Assembly (NCBI GenBank): GCA_963834425.1
Contig: CAWIBR010000006.1
Span: 1 to 64,000 of the forward strand
Source: CAVURS01 sp963834425
GTDB lineage: Bacteria; Actinomycetota; Actinomycetes; Actinomycetales; CAVURS01
Direction: 5' to 3'
DNA: 64,000 nt
Of the stretch, positions 10,072-21,176 are shown piece by piece. The notes beneath the pieces were generated by a model, which saw only the letters and a list, made by a program, of their open reading frames with translations, made no database searches and was not told the origin of the DNA. The position numbers were made by a program, and so were the translations under genes. The number at the start of each line of letters is the position of its first letter. Positions within the stretch are counted from its first letter, which is position 1.

Positions 10072-10574
10072 TCAGTGCAGGTGCACCAGGACGATCTTGA
10101 GCAGGATCATCAGCAGCCCCAGCGAGGCGGCCAGCGCGGTCATCGACCAGTCGGGCTCGCCCGCGCAGCCCGGCGGCCGTGCCGGCGCTCCAGCCGTACC
10201 ACGCCAGCAGGAGCATCGTCACGGCCAAGGCCGTGATGGCGGCCGAGTAGGCCGAGGCGCCGAGCAACCGGACGACGACGAGCACCGCCAGCGGGACGAA
10301 CGACTCGCTGACCATCGGCCACTTGGCCGCCAGCGACGCCGCGGATCATCGCCCCGGTCGGCAGGTGTCCGGCTCGCGCGTGACCGATCACCTCGGCGTA
10401 CTCCTCGGCCAGCCAGTAGACGACCAGGGTGACGACGACGGCCAGGACCAGGAGCGCCGTACGCAGGGTGCTGCCGGCGGTGGCGAACACGGACGCGGTC
10501 ACGATCAGCCCGTAGATCCCGGCCGCCTCACGACGATGCGGTTCGGGCTCCTGGTCACTGCCGATGTCGGTCAC
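10072..10574 (-). CDS. Small multi-pass membrane protein (frameshifted), unknown function
   Basis: Reconstructed from three frames, about 165 residues. Start GTG at 10574 (VTDIGSDQEPEPHRREAAG), then hydrophobic segments YGLIVTASVFATA, ALLVLAVVVTLVVYWLAEEY, FVPLAVLVVVRLLGASAY and a last helix LGLLMILLKIVLVHLH ending at the stop at 10072. The pattern, including HARAGHLP after the second helix, resembles small four-helix actinobacterial membrane proteins. Two single-base frame changes (about 10330 and 10160) interrupt it. No functional motif is recognisable. It is divergently transcribed from the ZIP transporter gene. Confidence 0.6.
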
Positions 10575-10672
10575 GCCCAGATCATCCCCTGTCCGCGCGA
10601 GGCTCGGTCCCCCGATTCGCGGGAGGGGCGGGCGGCCACGACCGCGTTGCCTGGGCCCGGAGGTGCGCATCG

Positions 10673-11403
10673 ATGAGCGTGTGGGCGGCGTTGGCGTGGG
10701 GTGCGTTCACGTCGGCGTCCCTGTACATCGGCCAAGGGTTGGCCGGGCCGATGCGTGGACACGAGCGCACCACCGGGCTGGTCATGGCCTTCGGTGCCGG
10801 CACGATGCTCAGTGCCGTGGCCTACGAGCTCGTGCCGGAGTCCTCGCTCTCGCACGGCGTGGGCATCGGGATCGGGCTGACCCTGGGCTCGCTCGCCTAC
10901 TTCATCGGCGACCGGCTGGTCGACCGGGACGGTGGCGAGGACCGGCAGCAGATCGCCGGTGACGTCGAGCAGGGCTCGGGTGCCGCGATGTTCGTCGGTG
11001 CGCTGCTCGACGGCGTGCCCGAGGCGTTCAACCTGGGTACGACGATCGCGCTGGGCGGCTCGGTGAGCATCGCCTTCGTGACCGCGTTCTTCGTCTCCAA
11101 CGTGCCGCAGGGTGTCGCCGGCACCACGAGCCTGCTTGCCGCCGGCTACAGCCAGCGCCGGGTCTTCCGGATGTGGACGGCGCTGACCGTCGCCTGCGCC
11201 CTGGTCGCGGCGCGTGGGCTTCCTGGTGGCCGACTCGCTGACCGCGGGTGGTGTCTACTCCGAGGCGTTCGCCGGGGGAGCGGTCCTGACCATGCTGGCC
11301 GACTCGATGATGCCCGAGGCGTACCGGCACGGCGGCAACCTCGACCGGGCTGCTGACCGTGTTCGGCTTCATGGTCGCGGGAGTCCTGTCCGATCGTGCA
11401 GTG
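10673..11403 (+). CDS. ZIP-family metal transporter (frameshifted)
   Basis: Membrane transporter of the ZIP (Zrt/Irt-like) family, probably Zn or another divalent metal. Transmembrane segments begin at ALAWGAFTSASLYIGQGLAG. The metal-site helices carry the signatures GALLDGVPEAFNLG (helix IV) and SNVPQGVAGTTSL (helix V), in which the glutamate and the polar residues before it face the transport path. A first frame change near 11212 leads into GFLVADSLTAGGVYSEAFAGG and MLADSMMPEAYRHGG. A second and third near 11345 and 11390 would give GLLTVFGFMVAGVLS and a stop near 11403. About 240 residues in total. The exact C-terminus depends on correcting the frame errors. Confidence 0.8.
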
Positions 11404-11409
11404 ACCGTG

Positions 11410-12533
11410 ATCCGTCGTCGGATCATCCTCGCGGCTCCGGTCGTCGCGCTCCGGCCTGGACGCGAGGGTCGCGAGGACGACGATCGACGCCCCGGTGCCG
11501 AGCCTGAGGTAGGCCGTCTGTGAGGCGAGCTTGATGGCTTGCCCGACCTGGTCGACCGCAAGGAGGTAGAGCTCGAGGTAGGCCGGAAGCCCCACGCCAC
11601 AGGCCGCGGTGAGGGAGAGAAGGGGGAGGCCAAGAGTTGCCGAGTCGATGAAGAGCGCTGCGGGCGCCCAGGCACGCTCCGTAGTAGGTCATCGAACCGG
11701 GGTCCAGAACCAGTCGCAGGCCGAAGGCGACGGCCGGGACGGCCCACCACAGTCCCCGTCGTGCCACCAGCACCGACGCCAGCGAGGGCCACGCCGAACT
11801 GAAGGGGGCTTAGCCAGGCGGGGTACGCCGTGCGCACCGGAAGGCCGAGCAGGAGGTGTAGGCCTGAGGAGGCCGATAGCGGGATGTGGAAAGAAGCCAG
11901 GGATCGCAGGCTGACGAGGCGCCGCGATCGGGAACGGGAGCCAGACGAGGACGGGGATACCGAGAGCTGCCAGCAGGGCGCGCAGTTGCCGATCGGAGCG
12001 GCAACTGCGCGACAGACCGTGACGCCGACGACGCCAGGGCGTAGTCGCGATCGCCGAGGCCCTTCAGGATGCCGCTGCTGAGGCTTCGGTTGCGGGACAG
12101 GGCAACTATCGCTGCACAGGTACACACCACGGCCAAGGCGTCGTCCAGGTGGCCGAGGTCGCAACGAAACTCGACAGCGGAAGGAACAACACTCCGTTGA
12201 CGAGCACCCGAGCGGCCGAGACGGAACCGCGTACCTGACGGCCGACCAGCTTCGGCCGAGCGGATGCAGATGAGACCGCCGGCGAAGATCGCGGCCTTGT
12301 CCAGGACCGAGCCGCCGGGAATCAGTTGTGACGGTCACGCGCGACGATGAGGGCAAGGGACCGATCTGAAGCTGTGGGTGGGTGGTAAAGAGCTCCAGCG
12401 GATGTTGACCGCGCAACAACGCCGACGCGGTGACGAAGAAATCGCAGTCGCCCGTCACCGGCAACGGAGCGGCCATCAGGGCCGCGGCTGCAACGGCGAT
12501 CATTAGATAGCGCGCTGGCACGATGATTGGCAA
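11410..12533 (-). CDS. Polytopic membrane protein, GT87/DUF2029-like (heavily frameshifted)
   Basis: Starts at the ATG at 12533 with a membrane segment (MIAVAAAALMAAPLP), followed by DCDFFVTASALLRGQ and THPQLQIGPL. That pattern is familiar from polytopic GT-C type proteins (GT87/DUF2029-like) with an acidic residue in the first loop. Further pieces in changing frames include LAVVCTCAAIVALSRN, LRALLAALGIPVLVWLP, GLWWAVPAVAFGLRLVLDP and YLELYLLAVDQVGQAI. All are hydrophobic and in the expected order. At least six frame changes occur. The end near 11410 is approximate. A mannosyl- or other polyprenyl-sugar transferase is possible, but not demonstrated. Confidence 0.55.
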
Positions 12534-12637
12534 CAGAGATCAGGTGTCGGTTGGGTTGGGCACTCACCTTGACGTGGGAGTGTCGGGCGGAGAGCCCCCG
12601 GGGTGCGGCCGCGGGAGCCGGGTCGGAGACTGGGGGC

Positions 12638-13612
<975 letters not shown>

Positions 13613-13685
13613 TCAGACCGGCCGTTCGTCACTCGATTGCCGGGTTGTGCGACACCCCGGGACGGGTATTGAATCGCTGAGCGTG

Positions 13686-16600
13686 ATGGTCCAGCGACGT
13701 ACGGTCCGCAAGTTCCGACTGCTCGCGCTGACCCTGGCCGGGGTCACTGCCGCCGCCGCTGGCGGGTTACTCGCCCCGGCGCCGGTCGCCGCGCCAGCAC
13801 CGGCAGCGGCCGGCGCGGCCGCCGACGGCCCGGGCGCGCTGTCGCACTTCGACCTGGCCCGCAAGGACTGCCTGGGCACGGCCCGCAACACCACGTCGAA
13901 GGTCTGGTACACCGTCGCCGGGCGGCGTGCTGTCCGACGTCTACGGCCCGACCATCGACAACGACCAACGTCGAGACGCTGCAGTTCGCCGTCACCGACG
14001 GCTCGACCTTCACCGACCTGCAGACCCGCGACACGACCTACACGGTCCGCACGACCGACCCGACCGGGATGGCCTGCGAGGTGACCAGCACGCCGCAGCG
14101 CGGCGGCTACCGGCTGGTCACCGACTACCTGACCGACCCGGCGCGCAGCACGCGTCGTCATGCACACGCAGCCTGACCGGCTCCACGGCCGGGCCTGAAG
14201 CTCTACGTCCGGCTACGACGCGACGCGTCAACGGCAACGGCGGCGGCGGGCACCGGACAACGGCGGCGCCGACGACGCCGAGCGTCGACCCGGCCACGAC
14301 CGCGCTGGTCGTCGTCCGACACCGACCCACGACCAACGCGGTCAACCGCGACTACGCCGGCCCGGTCTTCGCGGCGCTGCGGGCCGACCGGCCGTTCCTG
14401 GCCGCCTCCAGCGGCTACGTCGGCACCGGCCCGCGACGGGCTGACCCAGCTCGACGCCGTCCCACGCGGCTCGACGGCGATCACGCCGACCGCGCCGGAC
14501 GGCAACGTCGTGCAGACCGCGCAGCTCGACCTCGGCGCGCACGCGGCAGCGTCGACGCTGGCGCTCGGCTTCGGCGACGACCAAGGCCGCAGGCGATCGG
14601 CACCGCCGGGGCCAGCGCGACGGCCAGCTTCGGCGCGACGCCAGCGGCCTACGAGCCGACCTGGCGCAGCTACGACGAGGGCCTGACGCCGCCGCCCGCC
14701 AGCCTGCCCGGGCTGACCGCGCGCGCAGGCCGCGCGAGCCGACGCGGCGTACTGGCTGTCGGCCAACGTGCTCAAGGCGAGCGAGGACAAGACGTTCCCG
14801 GGCGCGGTCGTCGCCTCGCTGGCCAGCCCGTGGGGCCAGGCGGTCAGCGCCGGCGACGCTGCCCGAGCGGCAAGCCGGTCTACTTCGGCTCGCTACCGCG
14901 AGGTCTTCTCCCGCGACCTGTACGAGGCGTTCACCGGCTTCCTGGCCGCCGGCGACCTCGCAGACCGCCCGGGCCGCGACGCGCTTCCTGTTCGAGCGCC
15001 AGCAGCTGGCCGACGGCCGGATGCCGCGCAACTCGCTGCTCAACGGGCTCAAGGCGCCCGGACACCGGCGGCGACCAGCTCGACGAGACGGCGTACCCGA
15101 TCCTGATGGCCTGGCAGTCCGGCCTGGCCGGCGACAACGCGCTCTGGACCGCACCACATCAAGAAGGCGGCCGACTTCGTGGTCGCGCACGGCCCGTCGT
15201 TCGGCGTCGGAGCGCTGGGAGGAGCAGGGCGGCTACTCGCCCTCGACCATCGCCGCCGAGATCGCCGGCCTGGTCGCGGCCGGCCGCGATCGCCGACGAG
15301 CACGGCGACCACGCCTCCGCCCGGGTCTACCGGGCCACCGCCGACCACTTCCAGCGCTGGATCAAGGGCTGGACGGTCACGACGACCGGCCCGTACGGCG
15401 CCGGCCGCTACTTCATCCGGCTGTCCAAGACCGGCGACCCGAACGCCGGCGATCACCTACAACCTCGGCAACGGTCGGCCCGACGCCGACCAGCGCGCGG
15501 TCGTCGACGCCGGCTTCCTCGAGCTGACCCGGCTCGGCGAGCTGCCGGCCGAACGACCCGGACGTCGCCGCCTCGCTCGCCGGTCGTCGACTCGACGATC
15601 TCGGCGACCACGCCGAGCGGCCCCGGCTTCTACCGCTACGGCACCTCGACCGCCGGCACCGAGGACGGGTACGGCGACTGCTACGAGCCGGACCCGACCG
15701 ACCTGCACGCCGACCGGCCAGCCGTGGCCGACAACGGACACCGGCTCCGGTCACCTGTGGCCGGTGCTGGCCGGCGAGCGGGCCGAGCAGGACCTGTCAG
15801 ACCGGCGACGCCGACCGGCGCGTCGACGCCTGCTGCGGACGATGGACGCGATCGTCCTCCGGCGTCGGCCTGGTGCCCGAGCAGGCCTGGGAGGACCCGG
15901 ACCTGCGCCGCCTCGCCGTACGGCACCGACCCGACGACCGCCTCGATCGGCTTCGCCGACGGCCAGGCGGCCGGCTCGGCCTCCCCGCTGACCTGGGCCC
16001 AGGCCCAGGAGGTGCGGCTGATCCCGGTCGCTCGGCGCCGGCACGGCCGGTCGAGCAGCCGGCCATCGTCGCCGCCCGCTACGTCGCACGGCTCGGCGCC
16101 GGCGCTCGCCGGTCGACGATCACCGCGCCGGCCGACGGCGCGACGGTCGACGACCGCGACGGTCGACGGTGACCGGCACCGCCGACGCCCGGGCGCGCAG
16201 GTCGACGTCGCCGTCGACGCCGACCGACACCGGCGGCGCCGACGGTCACCGGCTCGACCGAGCCGAGCGCCGGCGGCGCCTGCTCGGTCGACCGTGCCGG
16301 CTCGCGCTCGGCACCAACGTGGTCACCGTCGGCCGCGACCGACGGGCACGGCGCACCGGCTACGCCCAGCTCGACCGTCGTCGTCGACGTTCGTCACCGG
16401 CACGGCCGTGCTCGACGTCGACCGACCCGGACGGCGACGACAACGGGCCGGGCACCTACGCAGTACCCGACCGTCGCCGAACTTCCACGCCGGGCGCCTT
16501 CGACCTCGAGCGGTTCCAGGTCATCGACGCACGGCGACACGACGTCGTGCCTGCGGGCCGACGCTGCGCGACCTGACCCCGACCTTCGGCTCGCCGCTCG

Positions 16601-17125
16601 GCGCGCAGCTGCTGGACGTCTTCGTCCACGACCCGGCGGCCACGCCGACCTCGACCGCGGCCGCCGTTCGCCAGCCGCAACTTCAGCGATCGCGGCCGAC
16701 TCGGCCGTGGAGCCAGCGGGTCGAGGTGCAGGGCTTCGCCGACCCGGTCTACGTCGACGCGGCCGGGCAGCGCTCGCTCGGGCGCCGGCGGTGCACGGCC
16801 AGCCAGGCGGCCCGGACGATCACCGATCGCTGCTGCCGCGTCGGCGCGCTCGGCACGCCGGCGCCCGGGCTGGAAGTTCGCCGTGGCCCTGCACGGCCAG
16901 GACGGCTTCTCGCGGCGACCAGGCCCGGGCCTTCGCCGCCGACGCCGCAGGACTACAGCTTCGGCGTCTGCGCCGCCGGGCGGCTCGAGCCCGATCTGCG
17001 CCGTCGACTCCCGGCACGGTGCCCAAGGTGATGGACGTGCTCACCCCGAGCCGGCGTCGACCAGGCCACCGAGCTGGACCCGACGCGTGGGCCCGGTCGT
17101 GATCGAGGGCGTCCCGGTGCCCTGA
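13686..17125 (+). CDS. Secreted GH15 glucodextranase / glucoamylase-type enzyme (frameshifted)
   Basis: Large secreted enzyme of ~1,140 residues releasing glucose from dextran- or starch-type alpha-glucans. A signal peptide follows the basic start (VRKFRLLALTLAGVTAAAAG). Next is the N-terminal beta-sandwich typical of glucodextranases (DVYGPTIDN, LQTRDTTYTVRTTDPTGM), then the (alpha/alpha)6 catalytic barrel. Its two acidic sites are visible: EQGGYSPSTIAAEIAGL (general acid region) and GSGHLWPVLAGERAE (general base region). The C-terminus has Ig-like repeats (ITAPADGATV) and a glucodextranase C-domain ending in GPVVIEGVPVP. Dozens of single-base frame changes, mostly insertions, occur about every 100 bases, yet every domain is in order. 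It could act on trehalose-like or other alpha-glucans; specificity is not readable. Confidence 0.85.
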
Positions 17126-17164
17126 GTGGCTCGCCAGGCGGCTCCCCGCGTGACGGGCTAAGTT

Positions 17165-17178
17165 GAAGTTTGGACTTC
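17165..17178. promoter_or_regulatory. Short perfect inverted repeat upstream of DoxX-like gene
   Basis: GAAGT-TTGG-ACTTC, a 5-bp arm dyad 26 bases before the ATG at 17204. Its position fits an operator or a promoter-proximal element. No consensus for a named regulator is recognised. The repeat is short enough to arise by chance. Confidence 0.3.
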
Positions 17179-17203
17179 TTCGTCACTGCGAAAGGGACTG
17201 CCC

Positions 17204-17629
17204 ATGGCTCTGCCCGTCAAGGCTCGCGACCTCCCCGGCCGGTTTGCGGCCGGCGCGTTCATCCTCAACGCGGGGCTGGGCAAACGCCACGTGAGCGAGG
17301 AGCGAGCCGCTGGGCTGCACGGCATGGCCAAGGGCACGTACCCGTTCCTGGCCTCGTGGGAGGCGCCGAGCTTCGTCCGGACCTTGTCCAAGGCCGAGAT
17401 CGCCCTCGGCGTGACGTTGCTGACGCCGTTGGTGCCCACGGCGCTGGCCGGCGCGGCCCTGACCGGCTTCGCGGGCGGGCTGCTGGGGATGTACCTGCGC
17501 ACGCCCGGCCTGCGCAAGCCGGGCAGCCTGGCGCCCAGCGACCAGGGCACGGCCATCGCCAAGGACGTGTGGCTGCTCGGGATCGGGCTCGGTCTGCTGA
17601 TCGACAGCCTCGGCCGCCGCGGCGACTGA
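17204..17629 (+). CDS. DoxX-like membrane protein
   Basis: A 141-residue membrane protein with hydrophobic segments around GRFAAGAFILNAGLG, IALGVTLLTPLVPTALAGAA, TGFAGGLLGMYL and WLLGIGLGLLIDSL. The arrangement is that of a four-helix DoxX-like protein, a family of poorly defined membrane proteins linked to redox or thiol stress in mycobacteria. AAAGGGA about eight bases before the ATG serves as Shine-Dalgarno. The reading frame is intact, unlike the preceding gene. No catalytic residues can be assigned. Confidence 0.65.
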   Translation: MALPVKARDLPGRFAAGAFILNAGLGKRHVSEERAAGLHGMAKGTYPFLASWEAPSFVRTLSKAEIALGVTLLTPLVPTALAGAALTGFAGGLLGMYLRTPGLRKPGSLAPSDQGTAIAKDVWLLGIGLGLLIDSLGRRGD

Positions 17630-17750
17630 CGACCGACCGCTGAGACCCTGACCTCCGACCTCTGACCCCCGACCTCTGGGACGAATCCCCCAAACGGGTG
17701 GGCGGCCTGCAGGAGCGTCGCGCGGGCGTCGATGCAGGTCAGGCACACCG

Positions 17751-18425
17751 ATGTCGGGGAGGACGATCGTGCCCACGGGGGTCAGGCCGGAGCTGCCCGG
17801 TCACCAGCGGCCGGGATCCGGCGCAGCCGCGCGGCGCACGGCCGCCGCGCTGGCCGAGCTCGAGCCGGACGGTTGGCTGGTCCTGCACGACCTGCAGCGG
17901 CCGGGCCGGCGGTTCGCGAGCATCGACCACATCGCGGTCGGCCCCGGCGGCATCGTCGTCATCGACACGAAGGACTGGGTCGGTCAGGTCGAGGTCGTCG
18001 ACGGCGCCCTCCGGCAGAACGACATCTCACGAGAGCGTGAGTGCGAGCTGGCCGAGGCGTCCGCTGCTGCGGTCACCGCATGGTTGGACCCGGCCCACCG
18101 CACGGCGGTGATGTCGGTGATCGCTCTGGTCCACCAGGCGACCCCGACCCGACAGCCGGCGGCCACCGCGGTCTACGGCATCGCCGACCTCGCCCCGTCG
18201 CTGCGCCAGCTGCCGCATCGGCTGCGCACCGGCGAGGTCTGGGCGGTCGCCGACCTCCTGCGCCGTACGCTCGCGGAGGGCTCGATCCCGATCCAGCTCA
18301 CGACCGCGGCCCTCGCGACCGCGATCGCCGAGGGGGAGCGGGCCCGGCCCGCGGGCCGGGCCGGCGTGCGGGCCCGGTTCCGGGGCATGCTGAAGCTGCG
18401 CCGGACGTCTGGCGCCGCGTACTAG
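17751..18425 (+). CDS. NERD (nuclease-related) domain protein
   Basis: A 224-residue protein. Residues ~25-80 form a NERD domain: AAALAELEPDGWLVLHDL, then ASIDHIAVGPGGIVVIDTK followed by DWVGQVEVVDG. The D...(I)DTK/W core corresponds to the restriction-endonuclease-like fold of this family; the conserved lysine in VIDTKDW is present. The C-terminal half is helical (VWAVADLLRRTLAEGS), ending in a basic tail. NERD proteins are inferred DNA-processing nucleases, but their substrates are unknown. It stands alone between the DoxX-like gene and the DGPF/ECF pair. Confidence 0.8.
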   Translation: MSGRTIVPTGVRPELPGHQRPGSGAAARRTAAALAELEPDGWLVLHDLQRPGRRFASIDHIAVGPGGIVVIDTKDWVGQVEVVDGALRQNDISRERECELAEASAAAVTAWLDPAHRTAVMSVIALVHQATPTRQPAATAVYGIADLAPSLRQLPHRLRTGEVWAVADLLRRTLAEGSIPIQLTTAALATAIAEGERARPAGRAGVRARFRGMLKLRRTSGAAY

Positions 18426-18527
18426 CTCGTTGTCGATCTGGGGGCATGCTGTTCGTCGGATGAGAAGACAGAGCAGACAGGGAACAAAGGGAACACTGCC
18501 CTGCGCCCACGACGAAGGAGCTACGAC

Positions 18528-18881
18528 ATGTCGCAGTACCTGATCCTGATCTATGAGGACGAGGCGTTCTACGCCAGCGCGTCCCCCGAGCAGCTGGGCC
18601 AGGTCCTGGAGGCCCACAACCGCTTCGCCGAGCAGGTCGGTGAGCTCGGGGCGACCATGCTCGGCGGCAACGCGTTGCAGCCGACCGTGACCGCCACCTC
18701 GATCCGGGACGACGTGGTGACCGACGGGCCGTTCGCGGAGACCAAGGAGGCGCTCGGCGGCTACTACCTGATCGAGGCGGCCGACCTGGACCAGGCCCTC
18801 GCGGTCGCCAAGCTCTGTCCGGCCGGTGCCGGTGGCGTCGAGGTCCGGCCGATCTGGGACACCGCCGCCATGGGCGGCTGA
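18528..18881 (+). CDS. YCII-related / DGPF domain protein
   Basis: A 117-residue alpha+beta protein of the YCII/DGPF family: MSQYLILIYEDEAFY at the start and DDVVTDGPFAETKEALGGYY in the centre, which contains the DGPF signature. C-terminal AVAKLCPAGAGGVEVRPI. GAAGGAG upstream of the ATG is the Shine-Dalgarno. DGPF genes typically sit next to ECF42 sigma factors, as here, and are thought to be their regulatory partners or targets. The following sigma gene is in the same reading frame, 21 bases after the TGA. Confidence 0.9.
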   Translation: MSQYLILIYEDEAFYASASPEQLGQVLEAHNRFAEQVGELGATMLGGNALQPTVTATSIRDDVVTDGPFAETKEALGGYYLIEAADLDQALAVAKLCPAGAGGVEVRPIWDTAAMGG

Positions 18882-18902
18882 GCCCGCACCCGAAGGATCG
18901 AC

Positions 18903-20222
18903 ATCGCGAACGACACGTCAGCAGAGGGCAGCCCGGGCACCGAGGTCCGGGCTGCCCTGACGGCGGCCTACCGCTCGGAGTGGGCGTTCGTCCTGGCGGC
19001 GACCGCACGGACGACGCGCGATCTGGACCTGGCCGAGGAGTGCACCGCCGAGGCCTTCAGCCTGGCCCTGGTGTCCTGGGCTCGCGACGGCATCCCGCGA
19101 TCGCCCGGTGCCTGGCTCACGACCACGGCCCGGCGCCGGGCCATCGACCAGCTGCGCCGGGCCCAGACCCTGCGCGCCAAGCTGCCGCTGCTGATCGACC
19201 CCGAGACCGGCACGTCGTACGACGCGCGGGAGCCGGACCCACTGGACCAGCTCGAGGGTGGCGAGGAGGACGAGGTGATCACCGACGACCGGCTGCGCCT
19301 CGTCTTCACCTGCTGCCACCCGGCGCTGGCCCGCGAGGCCCAGGTCGCCCTGACCCTGCGGCTGGTCTGCGGCCTCACCACGGCCGACACCGCGAGCGCG
19401 TTCCTGGTCAGCGAGACGACCATGGCTGCGCGGGTCACGCGGGCCAAGAAGAAGATCGCCGGCGCCAACATCCCTTATCGGGTGCCGGCCGCGGCCGAGC
19501 TGCCGGAGCGGCTGGACGCCGTCCTGACCGTGGTGCACCTGCTCTTCACCACCGGCCACACCGATCCGCTCGGGGTGGACCTGGTCCGCAGCGAGCTGGT
19601 CGACCGGGCCGTCGGGCTCGGCCGGATGCTCGTCATGCTCATGCCGGACGAGCGCGAAGCCCTCGGCTTGCTGGCCCTGATGCTGCTGACCGACGCCCGA
19701 AGGGACGCGCGGGTCGACGCCGGCGGCCACCTGGTGCTGCTCGAGGACCAGGACCGCTCGCTGTGGGACCGGGCCCAGATCGCCCAAGGCCAGCAGCTCG
19801 TGCTGCAGGCGCTGCGCGGCGGGCGGCCCGGCCGGTTCGCCCTCCAGGCCGCGATCGCCGGGCTCCATGGCAGCGCACCGTCCTGGGAAGAGACCGACTG
19901 GAGCCAGATCGTCGCGTTCTACGACCTGCTGCTGCAGGCGTGGCCCTCGCCGGTCGTCGCCCTGAACCGAGCCGTCGCCGTCGCCATGGTGCGCGGCCCG
20001 CAGGCGGGGTTGGACGCCGTGGCCGAGATCGAGCGTGACGGACGGCTCGCGGCGTACCGCTATCTGCCCTCCACCAAGGCCGACCTGCTGCGCCGGCTCG
20101 GCCGGGACGAGGAGGCGGCGGAGGCCTACCGCCAGGCGATCGACCTGGTGGGCAACGGCTCCGAGCGGGCGTTCCTGACTGCGCGGCTGGCCGCACTCGC
20201 CCGTCCGAACGACCGGCGCTGA
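18903..20222 (+). CDS. ECF42-type RNA polymerase sigma factor with C-terminal TPR-like extension
   Basis: About 440 residues. Region 2 spans EWAFVLAATARTTRDLDLAE and PGAWLTTTARRRAIDQLRRA. Region 4 spans RLVFTCCHPALAREAQVALTLR, with SETTMAARVTRAKKKIAGA. A long helical C-terminal domain contains ALNRAVAVAMVRGPQAGLDAV and LRRLGRDEEAAEAYRQAI, the TPR-like extension of ECF42 proteins, a group linked to DGPF genes. The start is unusual: conserved sequence extends to the ATC at 18903 (then GCG AAC GAC), seven bases after an AAGGA Shine-Dalgarno, and there is no in-frame ATG/GTG/TTG between the upstream TGA and 19071. The GTG at 19071 would delete half of region 2. ATC may be a true rare start or a miscalled ATG. 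Confidence 0.85.
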   Translation: MANDTSAEGSPGTEVRAALTAAYRSEWAFVLAATARTTRDLDLAEECTAEAFSLALVSWARDGIPRSPGAWLTTTARRRAIDQLRRAQTLRAKLPLLIDPETGTSYDAREPDPLDQLEGGEEDEVITDDRLRLVFTCCHPALAREAQVALTLRLVCGLTTADTASAFLVSETTMAARVTRAKKKIAGANIPYRVPAAAELPERLDAVLTVVHLLFTTGHTDPLGVDLVRSELVDRAVGLGRMLVMLMPDEREALGLLALMLLTDARRDARVDAGGHLVLLEDQDRSLWDRAQIAQGQQLVLQALRGGRPGRFALQAAIAGLHGSAPSWEETDWSQIVAFYDLLLQAWPSPVVALNRAVAVAMVRGPQAGLDAVAEIERDGRLAAYRYLPSTKADLLRRLGRDEEAAEAYRQAIDLVGNGSERAFLTARLAALARPNDRR

Positions 20223-20269
20223 GCAGCGCTGACCGGAGCTGCCCGGCTGGGCCGCGGCACACTGGCCCG

Positions 20270-21097
20270 ATGACGGACTACGGCGCGACCAACCAGGCGA
20301 TGTGGGACGAGCGGGCGCCGGCGCACGCGGCGTCTGTGGACTACGCCGTCGCGCAGTTCGCGGCCGACCCCGAATTCCTTTCGCACGTGGTGCGATTCGA
20401 CCGGCCGCGGCTCGGCGACCTCACGGGGTTGCGTGGCGTGCACCTGCAATGCCACATCGGCACCGACACCGTCTCGCTCTCCCGGCTGGGGGCGCGGATG
20501 ACCGGGCTGGACTTCTCGGCCGCGGCCATCGACGAGGCTCGCTCGCTGGCGCGGGCGGCGTCTGCTGACGTCGAGTTCGTGACGGGCGACGTGTACGACG
20601 CCGTCGGCCTGCTCGGTCGCGAGGGCTTCGACCTCGTCTTCACCGGCATCGGCGCGCTCTGCTGGCTGCCGGACATCGACCGCTGGGCCGGGGTGGTCAC
20701 CGGGCTGCTGCGTCCCGGCGGCCGGTTGTTCCTGCGGGAGGGGCATCCGATGTTGTGGGCCATCGACGAGCAGCGGCTGGACACCCTGGCGGTCGAGTAC
20801 CCGTACGTCGAGGTCGCCGAGCCGCTGGGCTCCGAGGACGACGGCAGCTACGTCGCGACCGAGCAGGTCTTCGAGCAGCGGACGCAGTACACCTGGAACC
20901 ACGGGCTCGGTGAGATCGTGACGGCCCTGCTGGACCGCGGGCTCGTCCTGACCCAGCTGATCGAGCACGACACCGTGCCGTGGCAGGCGCTGCCGGGCCG
21001 GATGAGCCTGGACGAGCCCACCCAGGAGTGGCGGCTTTCGGAGCGACCCGAGCGGCTGCCGCTGACCTACACCCTGCAGGCGATCAAGCCGGCGTGA
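20270..21097 (+). CDS. SAM-dependent methyltransferase (class I)
   Basis: A 275-residue protein. The Rossmann motif I is VHLQCHIGTDTVSLSRLG, motif II acidic residue is in MTGLDFSAAAID, and a later motif is FDLVFTGIGALCWLPDI, followed by LLRPGGRLFLREGHP. This matches uncharacterised actinobacterial class I methyltransferases related to UbiE/Tam-like small-molecule enzymes; the substrate is not predictable. It starts 47 bases after the sigma factor gene with an intact frame, so it might be co-transcribed. Confidence 0.82.
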   Translation: MTDYGATNQAMWDERAPAHAASVDYAVAQFAADPEFLSHVVRFDRPRLGDLTGLRGVHLQCHIGTDTVSLSRLGARMTGLDFSAAAIDEARSLARAASADVEFVTGDVYDAVGLLGREGFDLVFTGIGALCWLPDIDRWAGVVTGLLRPGGRLFLREGHPMLWAIDEQRLDTLAVEYPYVEVAEPLGSEDDGSYVATEQVFEQRTQYTWNHGLGEIVTALLDRGLVLTQLIEHDTVPWQALPGRMSLDEPTQEWRLSERPERLPLTYTLQAIKPA

Positions 21098-21176
21098 GGC
21101 TGCCCGAGCCGGTCGCGCAGGCGGCGGGGTACGGTCGGGACGAGGATCACTGACCGCCCGAAACCCAAGGAGAGTC

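Noticed and set aside
11028..12533. A 501-residue minus-strand open frame as a single intact protein
   Set aside because: Only the first ~50 residues are membrane-like; the true gene switches frame repeatedly and ends near 11410, and the last part is antisense to the ZIP transporter.
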